Positions 44,787 to 53,799 of a DNA stretch of 64,000 nt are shown here, in pieces. The notes beneath the pieces were generated by a model. That model did no database searches. It saw only the letters and a list, made by a program, of their open reading frames with translations, and was not told where the DNA came from. The DNA comes from an uncultured Gellertiella sp. GTDB lineage: Bacteria > Pseudomonadota > Alphaproteobacteria > Rhizobiales > Rhizobiaceae. The position numbers were made by a program, and so were the translations under genes. The stretch's first letter is position 1. Each line of letters opens with the position of its first letter. The DNA lies in NCBI RefSeq assembly GCF_963457605.1, contig NZ_OY735139.1, positions 2,200,001 to 2,264,000 of the forward strand. Direction: 5' to 3'.

Positions 44787-46133
44787 ATGACGACTCTCAA
44801 GCCCCGCAACCTGACCAAGTCCAACGAGCAGTATCAGCGCGCCGTCAAGCGCCTGCCGCTCGGCGTCTCCTCCACCTTCCGTTACTGGGGCGATGACCGC
44901 ACCATCTACGTGAAGCACGGCAAGGGCGGTCGCACCTGGGACATCGATGACAATTGCTACGTCGATTACCGTCTCGGCTACGGCCCGGCCATTCTCGGCT
45001 ACGCCGACGACCGCGTTGATGCCGCTGCCCGCAAGGGCATGGAAGTCGGCGGCGTCTTCGCCCTGTCGACCGAGCGCGAACTGATCGTTGCCGACCGTAT
45101 CGCCAAGATGGTTCCGGCCGCCGAACTGGTGCGCTTCTCCAACTCCGGCACCGAAGCGGTGATGGCCGCCCTGCGTCTCGCCCGCGCCCATACCGGCCGC
45201 GACAGCTACCTGCTGGTCGAAGGCGGCTACCATGGCCTGTTCGACGCGGCCATGTGGATGTCGAACGTTGACGAATGGGACAAGAATTCCAACCAGGATC
45301 CGGAAGTCATTTCCTATTCCAAGGGCATTCCGCAGACCCTGAAGGCACTGGCCCATGTTGTCCCGAACAACAACATGCAGCGCCTCGAAGACACCTTCAA
45401 GAAGCACGGCCATAGCCTGGCCGCCATGCTGATCGAGCCGATCCAGGGCAATTGCTGCTCGATCATGGCTTCGGTCGAATATGTCAAATATGCCCGCGAA
45501 CTTTGCGACAAGTACGGCGTGCTGCTGATCATCGACGAAGTGAAGTCCGGCTTCCGCGTCGGCAAGGGCGGCATCCAGGGCATCTACGGCGTCAAGCCCG
45601 ACATCACCACCTTCGCCAAGGCCGTTGCCAACGGCTACCCGATTGCCGTCGTTGCCGGCAGCGAGAAGGTCATGCGCACCTTCAAGTACGGTGGCGCAGC
45701 CCATGGCGGCACCTACACCGCCCATTCGGTATCGCTGGCCGCTGCTGAAGCCTGCCTGCAGATCCTCGACGAGACCCCGGCGCTCGAAACCATCGCCAAC
45801 TATGGTGAAGCGCTGAAGAAGGGCCTCTCCGAGATCCTCGACCGTCGCAACATCGTGCATTCCTACACCGGTCATCCCTCGATGTTCGGCCTGTTCTTCG
45901 CCGACAAGGCGCCGGACAACTATCGTGAATGGAAGAAGTCGGACTACTCCTTCTATGACACTATGGCCTATCACCTGCACGATCTCGGCATCATCTGCGA
46001 GCCCGACAGCCGCGAGCCCTGGTTCATCTGCGAAGCCCATGACGAGAGCTGCCTGAAGGACACGCTGAAGGCGGTCGAAATCGCTGTCGATCTGACCCTC
46101 GAGCAGATCGAAGCCGAGAAGAAGGCCTCCTGA
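44787..46133 (+). CDS. Class III PLP-dependent aminotransferase
   Basis: 448 aa from ATG 44787 with AGAGG upstream. PLP motifs include RFSNSGTEAVMAALRLARAH near residue 130, the Asp in LLIIDEVKSGFRVG near 250 and the Schiff-base Lys in TTFAKAVANGYP near 275. Sequence style is close to glutamate-1-semialdehyde aminomutase and beta-amino acid aminotransferases. Codons are strongly biased to C-ending and few rare ones, more than in the neighbours, suggesting high expression. It probably deaminates the amine produced or imported by this locus. Confidence 0.92.
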   Translation: MTTLKPRNLTKSNEQYQRAVKRLPLGVSSTFRYWGDDRTIYVKHGKGGRTWDIDDNCYVDYRLGYGPAILGYADDRVDAAARKGMEVGGVFALSTERELIVADRIAKMVPAAELVRFSNSGTEAVMAALRLARAHTGRDSYLLVEGGYHGLFDAAMWMSNVDEWDKNSNQDPEVISYSKGIPQTLKALAHVVPNNNMQRLEDTFKKHGHSLAAMLIEPIQGNCCSIMASVEYVKYARELCDKYGVLLIIDEVKSGFRVGKGGIQGIYGVKPDITTFAKAVANGYPIAVVAGSEKVMRTFKYGGAAHGGTYTAHSVSLAAAEACLQILDETPALETIANYGEALKKGLSEILDRRNIVHSYTGHPSMFGLFFADKAPDNYREWKKSDYSFYDTMAYHLHDLGIICEPDSREPWFICEAHDESCLKDTLKAVEIAVDLTLEQIEAEKKAS

Positions 46134-46158
46134 ACGGCGGACCTGAACAATTGACATG

Positions 46159-46213
46159 AGGCCGCCGGGCACCTGCACATCAAGGTTAAAGATGAGCAAT
46201 GGCCCGGCGGCTT
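46159..46213 (+). terminator. GC-rich hairpin after the aminotransferase gene
   Basis: GCCGCCGGGC (46161-46170) pairs perfectly with GCCCGGCGGC (46202-46211), extended by flanking A-T and G-T pairs, around a 31-base loop and followed by a short T run. It would end the aminotransferase message or attenuate read-through into the importer genes. Confidence 0.55.
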
Positions 46214-46231
46214 TCGCATATCCGGACGAAA

Positions 46232-46316
46232 CACCTGTCGATTGAAATGCCCAGCGGGAGTAAGCGGCAGATTGCAGGCAGTCCATCCGGACAGTGACTT
46301 GATGGCTCGACAGGTG
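46232..46316 (+). promoter_or_regulatory. Possible structured mRNA leader before the Pot-type importer
   Basis: CACCTGTCGA (46232-46241) pairs perfectly with TCGACAGGTG (46307-46316), closing a 65-nt internal region that ends 40 bp before the binding-protein ATG. The closed region contains several G- and C-rich short segments that can pair. It matches no riboswitch class I can recall by eye, so it may be a new cis-regulatory RNA or simply a leader stem. Confidence 0.4.
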
Positions 46317-46356
46317 CCGGTGGTGCCGCGACGCCAGCTCGAAAGGGAGTGAGAGC

Positions 46357-47472
46357 ATGAGATTTATGACGCGCCGGCATTGCCTCGCATTGCTGGGCTC
46401 CATAGGCTTTGGCGCATTGTCCGCCCCCTATGTCCGCAAGGTGCGCGCCGATGATCAGGTCCTCAACGTCTACAACTGGGCCGATTATATCGGCGAGACG
46501 ACGATCGAGGATTTCCAGAGCAAGACCAATATTGCCGTCACCTATGATACCTATACGTCGAGCGACGAGATGCAGGCCAAGATGCTGGCCGGCACCACCG
46601 GCTACGATGTGGTCAACATGTCCGGCCTGTCGATGCGGACCTTCAACAAGGCCGGGATTTTTGACGAACTTGATCGTTCGCGGCTGAAAGGCTGGTCCAA
46701 TCTCGACCCCGCGATTCTTGCCCTGCTGGGGGCCTGGGACACGGGCAACAGGCACGGCATTCCCTATATGTGGGGTTCTGTCGGCTTTGCCTATAATGTC
46801 GACATGATCAAGAAGCGCCTGCCCGATGCGGATCTCGAATCGCTCGACATCCTGTTCAAGCCCGAAAATGCGGCCAAGCTTGCCGACTGCGGCATTTCCA
46901 TGCTCGACAGTTCCACCGACGTGCTGGAAATGGGCCTGCGCTATCTCGGCAAGGATGGCGACAGCCGCAGCGTCGAGGATTACAAGGCCGTTGCCGACCT
47001 CATCGCAAAAATCCGGCCCTCGATCCGGACATTCGACAATGCCAACTATGTCAACGCCCTGCCGAATGGCGAGCTGTGCCTGGTCAACAGCTGGTCGGGA
47101 GACTATTCGACCGCCAAAGCGCGGGCAAAGGAGGCGGGCATCACTGTCAATCTCGCCTATTTCGTGCCCAGAACCGGGGCACCCGTCTGGATCGATACCC
47201 TGTGCATTCCCAGGGATGCCAGCAACAAGGGGGCGGCCTACAGCTTCCTTGATTACATGCTGCAGCCCGAAGTGATTGCCAAATGCTCGAATTTCACCAA
47301 CTATGCAAACGGCAATCTGGCATCGAGGGCATTTCTCAAGCCTGAGGTTCTGGCCAATCCGGCAATTTATCCGACGGCTGAGATCATGAAGCGTCTTTGG
47401 GCACCAAAGCCGTTGACCGAGCAGCAGGATCGGGACATCACCCGGATCTGGAACGATATCAGGACGAGTTAG
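46357..47472 (+). CDS. PotF/PotD-like ABC substrate-binding protein
   Basis: 371 aa. The N-terminus MTRRHCLALLGSIGFGALSA with a twin Arg and hydrophobic stretch looks like a Tat-type or Sec signal, cleaved after VRADD. The mature start VLNVYNWADYIGETTIEDFQ is the signature of spermidine/putrescine-type binding proteins. The ligand may be a polyamine, or another cation such as an onium compound. It has a GGGAG site before the ATG and heads a four-gene importer unit. Confidence 0.92.
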   Translation: MRFMTRRHCLALLGSIGFGALSAPYVRKVRADDQVLNVYNWADYIGETTIEDFQSKTNIAVTYDTYTSSDEMQAKMLAGTTGYDVVNMSGLSMRTFNKAGIFDELDRSRLKGWSNLDPAILALLGAWDTGNRHGIPYMWGSVGFAYNVDMIKKRLPDADLESLDILFKPENAAKLADCGISMLDSSTDVLEMGLRYLGKDGDSRSVEDYKAVADLIAKIRPSIRTFDNANYVNALPNGELCLVNSWSGDYSTAKARAKEAGITVNLAYFVPRTGAPVWIDTLCIPRDASNKGAAYSFLDYMLQPEVIAKCSNFTNYANGNLASRAFLKPEVLANPAIYPTAEIMKRLWAPKPLTEQQDRDITRIWNDIRTS

Positions 47473-47522
47473 GTGATCGAAATGCAGAAAAACGGTTTCA
47501 CGACATCAGGAGCAGCGTGAGT

Positions 47523-48644
47523 ATGACGGGCATGACAGAAACTAAACCGGCGCCTTTCATCCGTATTGACGGCGTCACCAAGAAATTCGGCGAATTCACC
47601 GCCGTCGACAATGTCACGCTCGATATTGAAAAGGGCGAGTTCTTCGCCCTGCTCGGCGGGTCCGGCTGTGGCAAGACCACCTTGCTGCGCATGCTGGCCG
47701 GGTTCGAGACGCCGACCAGCGGACGGGTGTTCATCGACGGCCAGGACATGACCGAGGTGCCACCCTATGACCGGCCGGTCAACATGATGTTCCAGTCCTA
47801 TGCGCTCTTCCCGCATATGACGGTCGAAAAGAACATCAGCTACGGCCTGAAGCACGAAAACATCTCGCAGAAGGAGCGCGAGGAACGGGTGCGCGACATT
47901 CTCGAGCTGGTCCGGCTGACACCGCTGGCCGGCCGCAAGCCGCACCAGATCTCCGGCGGCCAGCGCCAGCGCGTGGCGCTTGCCCGCTCACTGGTCAAGC
48001 AGCCGAAGCTGCTGTTGCTCGACGAGCCGCTCGGCGCGCTTGACAAGAAACTGCGCGAACATACCCAGTTCGAACTCGCCAATATCCAGGACAAGCTCGG
48101 CATCACCTTCGTGGTGGTGACCCATGACCAGGAAGAGGCGATGACGCTTGCGTCCCGCATCGCGGTAATGGACAAGGGGCTGGTCAAGCAGATCGGCACC
48201 GCCTCCGGCATCTACGAATTCCCGGCGAGCCGCTTCGTGGCGGGCTTCATCGGCTCGATCAACATGTTCGACGGCACGGTGACGGCAGTCGACAACGACA
48301 TCGCGACGGTTGACGTCCCGCAGCTCGGGGCTGTCGTCAAGGGCCGCGCGGACCCGTCGATCCAGAAGGGTGCAAACCTCTCCGTCGCCGTTCGCCCGGA
48401 AAAGATCCGCATCAGCCGCGAAGCGCCCGCCGATGACAGCATCAACAACATTCCCGGCGTGGTCCAGGATCTCGGCTATTTCGGCAAGGATTCGCTGTAC
48501 CGGGTCAAGCTCGCCAACGACACGATCCTCTCGGTCAACAGCGTCAATGACCGTCGCGGCGGTGAAAACGAGCGTGTGGCCCAGTGGGAAGACAAGGTTT
48601 GGCTGCATTTCGAACCCTCCTCCGTCATCCTGCTGCAGGAGTAG
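47523..48644 (+). CDS. PotA-like ABC ATP-binding protein
   Basis: 373 aa from ATG 47523; GTG 47517 and ATG 47532 are alternatives. Walker A GGSGCGKTT near residue 45, signature ISGGQRQR, Walker B LLLLDEPLGALD and switch VVTHDQEEAMT are complete. The C-terminal TOBE-like domain contains VAVRPEKIRIS. It follows the binding-protein gene by 50 bp and precedes the permease gene by 4 bp. Confidence 0.95.
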   Translation: MTGMTETKPAPFIRIDGVTKKFGEFTAVDNVTLDIEKGEFFALLGGSGCGKTTLLRMLAGFETPTSGRVFIDGQDMTEVPPYDRPVNMMFQSYALFPHMTVEKNISYGLKHENISQKEREERVRDILELVRLTPLAGRKPHQISGGQRQRVALARSLVKQPKLLLLDEPLGALDKKLREHTQFELANIQDKLGITFVVVTHDQEEAMTLASRIAVMDKGLVKQIGTASGIYEFPASRFVAGFIGSINMFDGTVTAVDNDIATVDVPQLGAVVKGRADPSIQKGANLSVAVRPEKIRISREAPADDSINNIPGVVQDLGYFGKDSLYRVKLANDTILSVNSVNDRRGGENERVAQWEDKVWLHFEPSSVILLQE

Positions 48645-48648
48645 GCCG

Positions 48649-49602
48649 ATGAGCATCGAATCCCACGACGCGTCCACCAGACGCAGCGCGCTTGCCAACT
48701 GGTTCAACGAGAAGGGCTGGCGGCAGATCATCATCTATCTGCCGTTCTTCTGGCTGTTCCTGTTCTTCTTCCTGCCCTTCATCATCGTGCTGGCGATGAG
48801 CATCGCGATCCGAACCGGCACATCCCCACCGTTTTCCTTCATCACGGTGGCCCCCTTCATCAACACGGCGAATTTTGCGCGGCTGTTTGAAGACAGCCTC
48901 TATATCCGCGCCTTCCTGACCTCGCTCTACAATGCGACGACGGCGACCGTGCTGTGCCTGCTGGTCGGTTATCCCATGGCGCTCGGCCTTACCAGGGTCT
49001 CCTCCAGCTGGCGCAATATCCTGCTGATGCTGATCATCCTGCCGTTCTGGACCTCGTTCCTGTTGCGCGTCTATGCCTGGATCGGGCTGATGGGATCGAA
49101 CAGCTGGTTCAACAGGCTGCTGACCGCAATCTATAATGTGGTGGTGCCGCAGGCCTCGCAGCTCGATCATATCCAGATGATGAACACCAATTTCGCGGTG
49201 GTTCTCGTCATGGTCTATTCCTACCTGCCGTTCATGATCCTGCCGCTCTACGCCAATCTGGAGAAGCTCGATTCGACCCTCAACGAGGCGGCGATGGATC
49301 TCGGTTCCCGGCCTTTCCAGGTGTTTCGCGACATTACCCTGCCGCTTTCCGTGCCCGGCATCATCGCCGGCGGCCTGCTGGTCTTCATCCCGGCTTCCGG
49401 CGAACTGATCATCCCGAGCCTTGTCGGCAGCGCCTCGGATCCGATGATCGGTCGGGTGATCAGCGACGAATTTGCCTCGGCGCGTGACTGGCCGATGGCC
49501 GCGGCCGTCGCCGTTGCCCTGCTGATCCTGCTGGTCGGGCCGACGATGCTCTACAACCATTTCGACGCCAAAGCCCAGGCGGGCCTGGAGAAGAACCCAT
49601 GA
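48649..49602 (+). CDS. PotB-like ABC permease
   Basis: 317 aa with six predicted membrane segments (starting at IIIYLPFFWLFLFFFLPFII). The EAA loop reads LNEAAMDLGSRPFQVFRDIT near residue 215. A roughly 60-residue segment after the first helix faces the periplasm, as in PotB. The stop overlaps the next permease gene (ATGA). Confidence 0.94.
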   Translation: MSIESHDASTRRSALANWFNEKGWRQIIIYLPFFWLFLFFFLPFIIVLAMSIAIRTGTSPPFSFITVAPFINTANFARLFEDSLYIRAFLTSLYNATTATVLCLLVGYPMALGLTRVSSSWRNILLMLIILPFWTSFLLRVYAWIGLMGSNSWFNRLLTAIYNVVVPQASQLDHIQMMNTNFAVVLVMVYSYLPFMILPLYANLEKLDSTLNEAAMDLGSRPFQVFRDITLPLSVPGIIAGGLLVFIPASGELIIPSLVGSASDPMIGRVISDEFASARDWPMAAAVAVALLILLVGPTMLYNHFDAKAQAGLEKNP

Positions 49603-50438
49603 ACAAGAAACCGCTGTTTCTTTATACCTGTCTTTGTTTCGGCTTCGCCTTCTTCTATGTGCCGATCCTGTCGATGATCTTCTTCTCGTTCAACCGGTCG
49701 CGGCTGGCGACCGTCTGGGGCGGCTTTTCGGTCGAATGGTATGGCAAGCTGTTCCACAATGAGCAGATTTTCCATTCGGCCATGCTGTCGCTGGAAATTG
49801 CACTGCTGAGCGCCACGTTTGCCACGATGTTCGGCACGCTGGCCGGGGTCGCGCTGTCGCGGTTCAAGCGGTTTCGCGGACGGACCATGCTCACCGGCTT
49901 CGTCACCGCGCCGCTGATCATGCCCGAAGTCATCACCGGCATTTCGATGCTGATGATGTTCATCCTGATGGCGTCATGGATCGGCTGGCCGGAAAAGCGC
50001 GGTTTCACCACCATCACCATCGCCCACATCACCTTCTCGCTGACCTTCGTGACGACAATCGTCCAGTCACGCCTGTCCTCGACCGATATTTCCGTCGAGG
50101 AAGCCGCGATGGATCTCGGCTCGAAGCCCTGGCAGGTGCTGAAGGACATTACGCTGCCGATCATCTCGCCCGCCATCATGTCCGGCTGGCTGCTGGCTTT
50201 CACCATTTCGCTCGATGACGTGGTGATCACCAACTTCACCTCCGGCCCCGGCACCACGACCCTGCCGATCCTGATCTGGTCGAAGGTGAAGCTCGGCGTG
50301 ACGCCTGACATCAATGCGCTGGCAACGATCATCATCTCGGTCGTCGCCGTCGGCGTGACGATCACCGGCATCGTCATGCAGCGCCAGGAAAAGCGCCGCG
50401 AGCGCGATATCCAGATGGCCATCCGCGCCAACAACTGA
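49599..50438 (+). CDS. PotC-like ABC permease
   Basis: 279 aa with about six membrane segments (LFLYTCLCFGFAFFYVPILS first). The EAA loop reads VEEAAMDLGSKPWQVLKDIT near residue 165. Together with the previous permease it forms the membrane channel of the importer. A terminator-like hairpin follows within 10 bases of the stop. Confidence 0.94.
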   Translation: MNKKPLFLYTCLCFGFAFFYVPILSMIFFSFNRSRLATVWGGFSVEWYGKLFHNEQIFHSAMLSLEIALLSATFATMFGTLAGVALSRFKRFRGRTMLTGFVTAPLIMPEVITGISMLMMFILMASWIGWPEKRGFTTITIAHITFSLTFVTTIVQSRLSSTDISVEEAAMDLGSKPWQVLKDITLPIISPAIMSGWLLAFTISLDDVVITNFTSGPGTTTLPILIWSKVKLGVTPDINALATIIISVVAVGVTITGIVMQRQEKRRERDIQMAIRANN

Positions 50439-50443
50439 TTTTG

Positions 50444-50466
50444 ACCGCCCCGCAAGGGGCGGTTTT
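50444..50466 (+). terminator. Terminator or attenuator after the importer genes
   Basis: ACCGCCCC-GCAA-GGGGCGGT (50444-50463) is a perfect 8-bp stem with a tetraloop, followed directly by a short T run. It lies between the second permease and the cupin gene, so distal expression of cupin and acuI may be reduced or come from a separate promoter. Confidence 0.7.
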
Positions 50467-50506
50467 CCTTGCCCTCCTGATCTGCCCTGAAAGGAGCATC
50501 GCCCCG

Positions 50507-51184
50507 ATGCCCGAGAATGCACTTCGTCGCCTTGTTGGCGAGATTCACCAGTATCTCACGAAATTTCCCGGCGACGGGATTGCCGATGTGCGCGCCGGCA
50601 TCGAACGCTACCGCGACGGGCCGCAGCAGGTACGGACGGCGCGTCAGACCCCGGTGCTCCAGCACCTAGCGCGTGCGCTTGAGGTCACGGCCCAGCAGGG
50701 CGAACCCGGCCTTGCCGAGGCGATCCGGGCGGCTGCCCCGCATCTCGAGTGGATCACCTACAATGCCTATGGCCCCGAGCAGATCGGTGCCGGATTTGCA
50801 AATGGGCATGCCTTTGCCACGCTGCTGGGCGAGGAGGGCGCATTCTTCGCCAAGGATTTTGACATGGGCATCTTCCTGATCGAGCCCAACATCTTCTATC
50901 GTGACCACAAGCACCAGGCACCCGAACTCTATGCGCCGCTCACCGGCCCGCATGGCTGGCGCTTCGAGCCGGGTGCCGCCTTCGAATGGCTGGAGGCCAA
51001 TGTTCCGGTCTGGAATGTGCCGAACCGGCCACATGCGACGATCACCGGCAGCGAACCGTTCCTGTGCATCTTCTGCTGGACCAAGGATGCCTGGGAGCCC
51101 GCCTATATCATTCCTTCGGATGACTGGGCGGCGATTGACACGGCGCTGGCCAACGGAAACCGTGACGCGATACCGGTCGTCTGA
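50507..51184 (+). CDS. Cupin of the DMSP-lyase family (DddL/DddQ-like)
   Basis: 225 aa from ATG 50507 with AAAGGAG upstream. The C-terminal cupin (about 115-215) shows the metal motif RDHKHQAPELYAPLTG, where two His, a Glu and a Tyr match the family pattern HxHx3ELY, followed by a second motif with His in VPNRPHATITGSEPFL. The N-terminal helical part (about 1-110) also fits this family. Known members cleave dimethylsulfoniopropionate to dimethyl sulfide and acrylate. Next to an AcuI-type reductase and a cation importer, it may release acrylate from an onium propionate; the exact substrate is not shown. Confidence 0.75.
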   Translation: MPENALRRLVGEIHQYLTKFPGDGIADVRAGIERYRDGPQQVRTARQTPVLQHLARALEVTAQQGEPGLAEAIRAAAPHLEWITYNAYGPEQIGAGFANGHAFATLLGEEGAFFAKDFDMGIFLIEPNIFYRDHKHQAPELYAPLTGPHGWRFEPGAAFEWLEANVPVWNVPNRPHATITGSEPFLCIFCWTKDAWEPAYIIPSDDWAAIDTALANGNRDAIPVV

Positions 51185-51222
51185 CCCGGCGGCCCATCCA
51201 TTCCAATTCAAGGAGCATTCCC

Positions 51223-52212
51223 ATGACGACATTCCGTGCCATGGTCATCGATCAGGTTGACGGCAAGCCGAAGGCAGGCATTCGCGAGCTGACGCTTGCC
51301 GACCTCCCGGACAATGACGTGCTGGTCAAGGTCGAGTATTCGACCCTCAACTACAAGGACGGCCTGTCGATCTCCGGCAAGGGCCGCATTGCCCGCAAGT
51401 TCCCGATGGTGGCCGGTGCCGATCTTGCCGGAACGGTGGTCGAAAGCCGCTCGCCCGACTGGAAGGCCGGCGACAAGGTCGTGGTCAATGGCTGGGGCAT
51501 GTCGGAAACCGAATGGGGCGGCTATGCCGGTTACCAGCGCGTCAAGGCCAGCTGGCTGACCCGCCTGCCCGGGGCCTTCACGCTCGAACAGTCGATGGCG
51601 ATCGGCACCGCCGGTTACACCGCAGCCCTCTGCGTCAACGCGCTCGAAGACTGGGGCGTGATCGAAAAGGGCGGCAAGGAAGTGCTGGTCACCGGAGCCG
51701 CCGGCGGTGTGGGCTCGGTCGCCGTGGCGCTGCTTGCCGCGCGCGGCTACACCGTCACCGCCTCGACCGGTCGTCCCGACACCCATGACTATCTGGCCTC
51801 GCTGGGTGCCAGCGCCTTCATCGACCGTGCCTCGCTCGCGGAAAAGGCAGGACCGCTGCAGAAGGAGCGCTGGGCTGGTGCCGTGGATTCGGTCGGCACG
51901 ACCACGCTTGCAAATGTGCTGGCGCAGACGGTCTATGGCGGTGCGGTGGCGGCCTGCGGTCTCGCCGGTGGTTTCGACCTGCCGACGACGGTGATGCCGC
52001 ATATTCTGCGCGGCGTTGCCCTGCTCGGCGTCGATTCGGTGATGGCGCCTGCGGCAAAACGCGACCGCGCCTGGGCGCTGCTCGCCGAAAGCCTTGACAG
52101 GGACAAGCTTGCCGCGATGACCACCGTCGAACCGATGGACAATCTGCCTGCGCTTGCCGACGCCATCATGGCTGGCCAGACCCGTGGCCGGGTGGTGATC
52201 AGGATCGCCTGA
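51223..52212 (+). CDS. acuI: Acryloyl-CoA reductase / quinone oxidoreductase, AcuI-like
   Basis: 329 aa with AAGGAG before the ATG. It is a zinc-free medium-chain dehydrogenase: YSTLNYKDGLSISGKG near residue 40, the NADPH motif VTGAAGGVGSVAVALL near 155 and ASTGRPDTHDYL. The pattern ALEDWGVIEKGGKEVLVTGA fits the YhdH/AcuI group, which reduces acryloyl-CoA to propionyl-CoA and protects against acrylate toxicity. It lies 38 bp after the DMSP-lyase-like gene. A general YhdH role cannot be excluded. Confidence 0.87.
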   Translation: MTTFRAMVIDQVDGKPKAGIRELTLADLPDNDVLVKVEYSTLNYKDGLSISGKGRIARKFPMVAGADLAGTVVESRSPDWKAGDKVVVNGWGMSETEWGGYAGYQRVKASWLTRLPGAFTLEQSMAIGTAGYTAALCVNALEDWGVIEKGGKEVLVTGAAGGVGSVAVALLAARGYTVTASTGRPDTHDYLASLGASAFIDRASLAEKAGPLQKERWAGAVDSVGTTTLANVLAQTVYGGAVAACGLAGGFDLPTTVMPHILRGVALLGVDSVMAPAAKRDRAWALLAESLDRDKLAAMTTVEPMDNLPALADAIMAGQTRGRVVIRIA

Positions 52213-52234
52213 TCCCGGGGCAAATCAAATCGGA

Positions 52235-52269
52235 AAGGGCGCGGGTCGACACCCGTGCCCTTTTCTTTT
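52235..52269. terminator. Rho-independent terminator after acuI
   Basis: AAGGGCGCGGGT (52235-52246) pairs with ACCCGTGCCCTT (52251-52262) with one G-T pair, loop CGAC, followed by TTCTTTT. It ends the acuI transcript and stands between two converging genes. Confidence 0.88.
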
Positions 52270-52284
52270 GTCCTGCTGCGATCC

Positions 52285-53769
52285 TCAGGAAAGGTCGATC
52301 CAGGCGGTCTTGAGATCTGAATATTTGTCCAGCGCATGCAGCGACTTGTCGCGCCCGAAACCGGATTGCTTGAAGCCGCCGAGCGGCACGGTGATGTCCG
52401 ATCCGCCATAGGTGTTGACATGCACGACGCCGGCATGGATCGCCCGCACCATCCGGTGGGCACGGGAGAGATTCGAGGTCCAGACGGCGGAGGCAAGTCC
52501 GAAATCCGTGGCATTGGCAAGCCGAACCGCCTCTTCCTCGGTCTTGAACGGGGTGACGGCCAGTACCGGGCCAAAGACCTCCTCGCGAAACAGCGTCATC
52601 CCGGGGCGCACGCCGGTGACGATGGTGGGGGCCATATAGGTACCGCCGGTCTCCACCAGGATGCGGCTGCCGCCGGAGAGCACCGCGCCGCCCTCCGCTT
52701 TCGCCTGTTCGACAAAGGCGAGATCCTTGGCCAGCTGGTCCTCGCTCGAGACAGCGCCGATATCGCTCGACAGATCAAGCGGATTGCCGATCCGGAATTT
52801 TGCTGCGGCGTCATGGAGTTTCTCGACGAAGGCGTCGTGGATGTCGTCCTCTACGAGGAGCCGCGAGCCTGCCACGCAGACCTGCCCTGAATTGCGGAAA
52901 ATGCCCGCCGCCGAGACCTTTGCCGCCCTGGCGAGATCGGCGGTGTCGTTGAAGACGATATTCGGCGACTTGCCGCCAAGCTCGAGAAAGACCCGCTTCA
53001 GGTTCGACTGGGCCGAGTATTGCATCAGCTGTCGTCCGACGCCGCCGGAGCCGGTAAACGCGAGCGCGTCGACATCCATATGCAGGGCGAGCGCCTTGCC
53101 GGTGATCGCGCCCTTGCCGGTGACCACATTGAACACACCCTCCGGCATGCCCGCTTCCAGGGCCAGTTCGGCAAGGCGGAGCAGGGAGAGCGAGGCGATT
53201 TCGGCGGGCTTCAGCACCACCGTATTGCCCGCGGCGAGTGCCGGTGCGACTTTCCACGCCCCGATCATCATCGGGAAATTCCATGGCACGATGGCACCGA
53301 CAACCCCGAGCGGCTCGCGATGCACCAGGGCCAGCACCTCCGGCACGGTCGGGGCAATCTCGTCATAGATCTTGTCGAGCGCCTCGCCATAATAGCGGAA
53401 GGTGCCCGCTGCTGAGAGCGGCTCGGCCTTCAGCGCCATGTTGATTTCGGTGCCATTGTCGCGCACCCCCAGCACCGCCAGTTCCAGCGCATGCCGCTCG
53501 ATGAGATCGGCGAGCTTCAGCAGCACCTTCTTGCGGAAGGCGGGACCGGAGCGTGACCAGGTGCCCTTGTCGAAGGCCGCCCGGGCGCTTGCCACCGCCG
53601 CATCGATGTCGCGCGCGCTGCCTGCGGCAATCGTGGTGAGATGCGTGCCGTCAATCGGGCTGGTCACGACAAGCTGCGCCTCGCCTTCGATGGACCTGCC
53701 GCCGATCAGATGACCGCGCGGGGCAATCGGCTCGGCGGCGAGGCTGTTGATGGCGTCCTGAGTGAGCAT
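52285..53769 (-). CDS. NAD(P)-dependent aldehyde dehydrogenase
   Basis: 494 aa from ATG 53769 with GGGAGGAA upstream. The catalytic Glu is in FLELGGKSPNIVF near residue 257 and the Cys in NSGQVCVAGSRLLV near 290; the cofactor segment AIVPWNFPMM is intact. It oxidises an aldehyde to an acid, probably the semialdehyde made by the aminotransferase of the facing operon. It is divergent from the IclR gene across a 224-bp gap with a perfect palindrome. Confidence 0.93.
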   Translation of the reverse strand: MLTQDAINSLAAEPIAPRGHLIGGRSIEGEAQLVVTSPIDGTHLTTIAAGSARDIDAAVASARAAFDKGTWSRSGPAFRKKVLLKLADLIERHALELAVLGVRDNGTEINMALKAEPLSAAGTFRYYGEALDKIYDEIAPTVPEVLALVHREPLGVVGAIVPWNFPMMIGAWKVAPALAAGNTVVLKPAEIASLSLLRLAELALEAGMPEGVFNVVTGKGAITGKALALHMDVDALAFTGSGGVGRQLMQYSAQSNLKRVFLELGGKSPNIVFNDTADLARAAKVSAAGIFRNSGQVCVAGSRLLVEDDIHDAFVEKLHDAAAKFRIGNPLDLSSDIGAVSSEDQLAKDLAFVEQAKAEGGAVLSGGSRILVETGGTYMAPTIVTGVRPGMTLFREEVFGPVLAVTPFKTEEEAVRLANATDFGLASAVWTSNLSRAHRMVRAIHAGVVHVNTYGGSDITVPLGGFKQSGFGRDKSLHALDKYSDLKTAWIDLS

Positions 53770-53799
53770 GGAGGGTTCCTCCCGGAGAGTTTTCGGCAT

